A stretch of 7,330 nucleotides of DNA from a bacterium. GTDB taxonomy: Bacteria > Bacteroidota > Bacteroidia > B-17B0 > Aurantibacillaceae. Numbering within the stretch: the stretch's first letter is position 1; every line of letters begins with the position of its first letter. This document shows, one piece after another, positions 6,631 to 7,330 of this stretch. The notes beneath the pieces are model-generated. The model had not been told where the DNA came from. It made no database searches and saw only the letters and a list, made by a program, of their open reading frames with translations. The stretch spans positions 1-7,330 of the forward strand of contig DAHXOV010000109.1 in the NCBI GenBank assembly GCA_027364695.1, given 5' to 3'. The position numbers and the translations under genes are program-made.

Positions 6631-7330
6631 TTATGGTACTTCTACTACATTGAGCAATTCTGTAATAATATTTTCAGTGGTAACATTTTCAGCTTCGGCT
6701 TCGTAAGTAAGTCCTATTCTGTGTCTGAGAATATCGTAACATACAGATCTTACATCTTCAGGTATAACATATCCTCTTCTTTTGATAAAAGCATACGCTT
6801 TTGCTGCTAATGCAAGATTGATGCCTGCACGGGGTGAAGCACCGTATGCAATAAGAGGCGCAAACTTTTCCAGTTTATACTCTTTAGGGAATCTTGTGGC
6901 AAATACAATATCTACAATATATTTTTCTATTTTTTCGTCAATGTAAACACACCTTACCAATTCTCTTGCTTTTAATATATCGTCAGTGCTAATGACCTGG
7001 TTGGGCTTTTTTAATCCTTCGGGCGATACATTAGAGGCAATGATTTTAAGTTCTTCTTCTTTGGAGGGATAGGTAAGTACTACTTTGAGCATAAATCTGT
7101 CTAATTGTGCTTCGGGTAATGGATAAGTTCCTTCTTGTTCTATGGGGTTTTGGGTGGCTAACACTAAAAAAGGATTGGGTAATGGGAAGCTTTGTTCGCC
7201 TATGGTTACTTGTTTTTCTTGCATGGCTTCCAGTAGTGCCGATTGTACTTTTGCGGGGGCTCGGTTAATTTCATCAGACAATACGAAATTAGCGAAAACA
7301 GGTCCTTTTCTGACATTGAACTCAGCTGTT
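6631..7330 (-). CDS. moxR: MoxR-family AAA+ ATPase (partial, 5' end beyond window)
   Basis: The reading frame runs off the right edge, leaving the C-terminal 232 residues. Because the start and the Walker A loop lie outside, ATP binding cannot be fully verified. Numbered from the first visible residue, the Walker B segment is [11 protein letters not shown] with D19-E20, followed by [18 protein letters not shown]. Sensor 1 is ATQNP at 58-62. The conserved LPEAQLDRF follows at 71-79, where R78 is in the expected arginine-finger region. Sensor 2 is YGASPRAGI with R167. A C-terminal lid ends in NVVEVP. These are hallmarks of the MoxR subfamily, ATPases that act as chaperone-like remodelers together with VWA proteins. 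As the first gene visible, it probably heads the bat operon, with the promoter upstream. A TTG at 7281 is not the start: the conserved sequence [16 protein letters not shown] continues upstream of it. Confidence 0.95.
   Translation of the reverse strand, partial: TAEFNVRKGPVFANFVLSDEINRAPAKVQSALLEAMQEKQVTIGEQSFPLPNPFLVLATQNPIEQEGTYPLPEAQLDRFMLKVVLTYPSKEEELKIIASNVSPEGLKKPNQVISTDDILKARELVRCVYIDEKIEKYIVDIVFATRFPKEYKLEKFAPLIAYGASPRAGINLALAAKAYAFIKRRGYVIPEDVRSVCYDILRHRIGLTYEAEAENVTTENIITELLNVVEVP

Noticed and set aside
3257..6810. Other plus-strand open frames opposite batB, batA, the BatD/DUF4381-like gene, DUF58 and moxR
   Set aside because: Each is the antisense shadow of a gene with clear family motifs and has no recognisable domain of its own.
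7279..7281. TTG at 7281 as the MoxR start
   Set aside because: It would begin inside the Walker B motif, and conserved MoxR sequence continues upstream to the window edge.
1..7330. CRISPR, IS elements, tRNA/rRNA, riboswitch or attachment sites
   Set aside because: No spaced direct repeats, terminal inverted repeats, transposase motifs or structured RNA sequences were seen; almost the entire window is accounted for by seven genes.

Overview
This window is a nearly complete aerotolerance (bat) operon of a low-GC member of the Bacteroidota. The gene order on the minus strand is MoxR-family AAA+ ATPase, DUF58 protein, BatD/DUF4381-like membrane protein, BatA, BatB, BatC, BatD. This order and the family motifs are typical of Bacteroidetes. 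AT-rich composition, Lys/Asn/Ile-rich proteins and weak or absent Shine-Dalgarno sites fit the same phylum. The genus cannot be named from the sequence.

Layout, in transcription order from the right edge: a 5'-truncated moxR (7330 to 6631); a 74-nt gap holding only a possible 15-codon ORF; the DUF58 gene (6556 to 5690); the BatD/DUF4381-like gene (5689 to 4673); batA (4676 to 3654); batB (3651 to 2605); batC (2602 to 1883); batD (1878 to 70). From DUF58 to batD the junctions are 0 nt, a 4-nt overlap, 2 nt, 2 nt and 4 nt, so the genes are almost certainly co-transcribed and translationally coupled. The operon promoter lies outside the window, upstream of moxR. At the left edge, positions 2-73 read as the possible 3' end of a convergent plus-strand gene. 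No batE follows batD inside the window.

How the genes may work together (inference from motifs and topology): MoxR and the DUF58 protein form a cytosolic AAA+/VWA pair. BatA and BatB are anchored in the inner membrane, and the positive-inside rule puts their VWA domains in the periplasm. BatC is an exported TPR protein. BatD and the BatD/DUF4381-like protein each have an exported beta-rich region, one membrane span and a cytosolic helical tail. The two tails resemble each other and could link the cytosolic ATPase module to the periplasmic one. All three VWA proteins keep their metal-binding (MIDAS) residues. The biochemical activity of the Bat complex is not known. It was linked to aerotolerance in Bacteroides fragilis and to stress or envelope phenotypes elsewhere.

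This is a known system rather than an undescribed one. The items most worth a second look are the duplicated C-terminal domain shared by two operon members, the two-compartment topology, the mini-ORF before the DUF58 gene, an in-phase slippery A_AAA_AAG heptamer in batB, and the convergent end that abuts batD.
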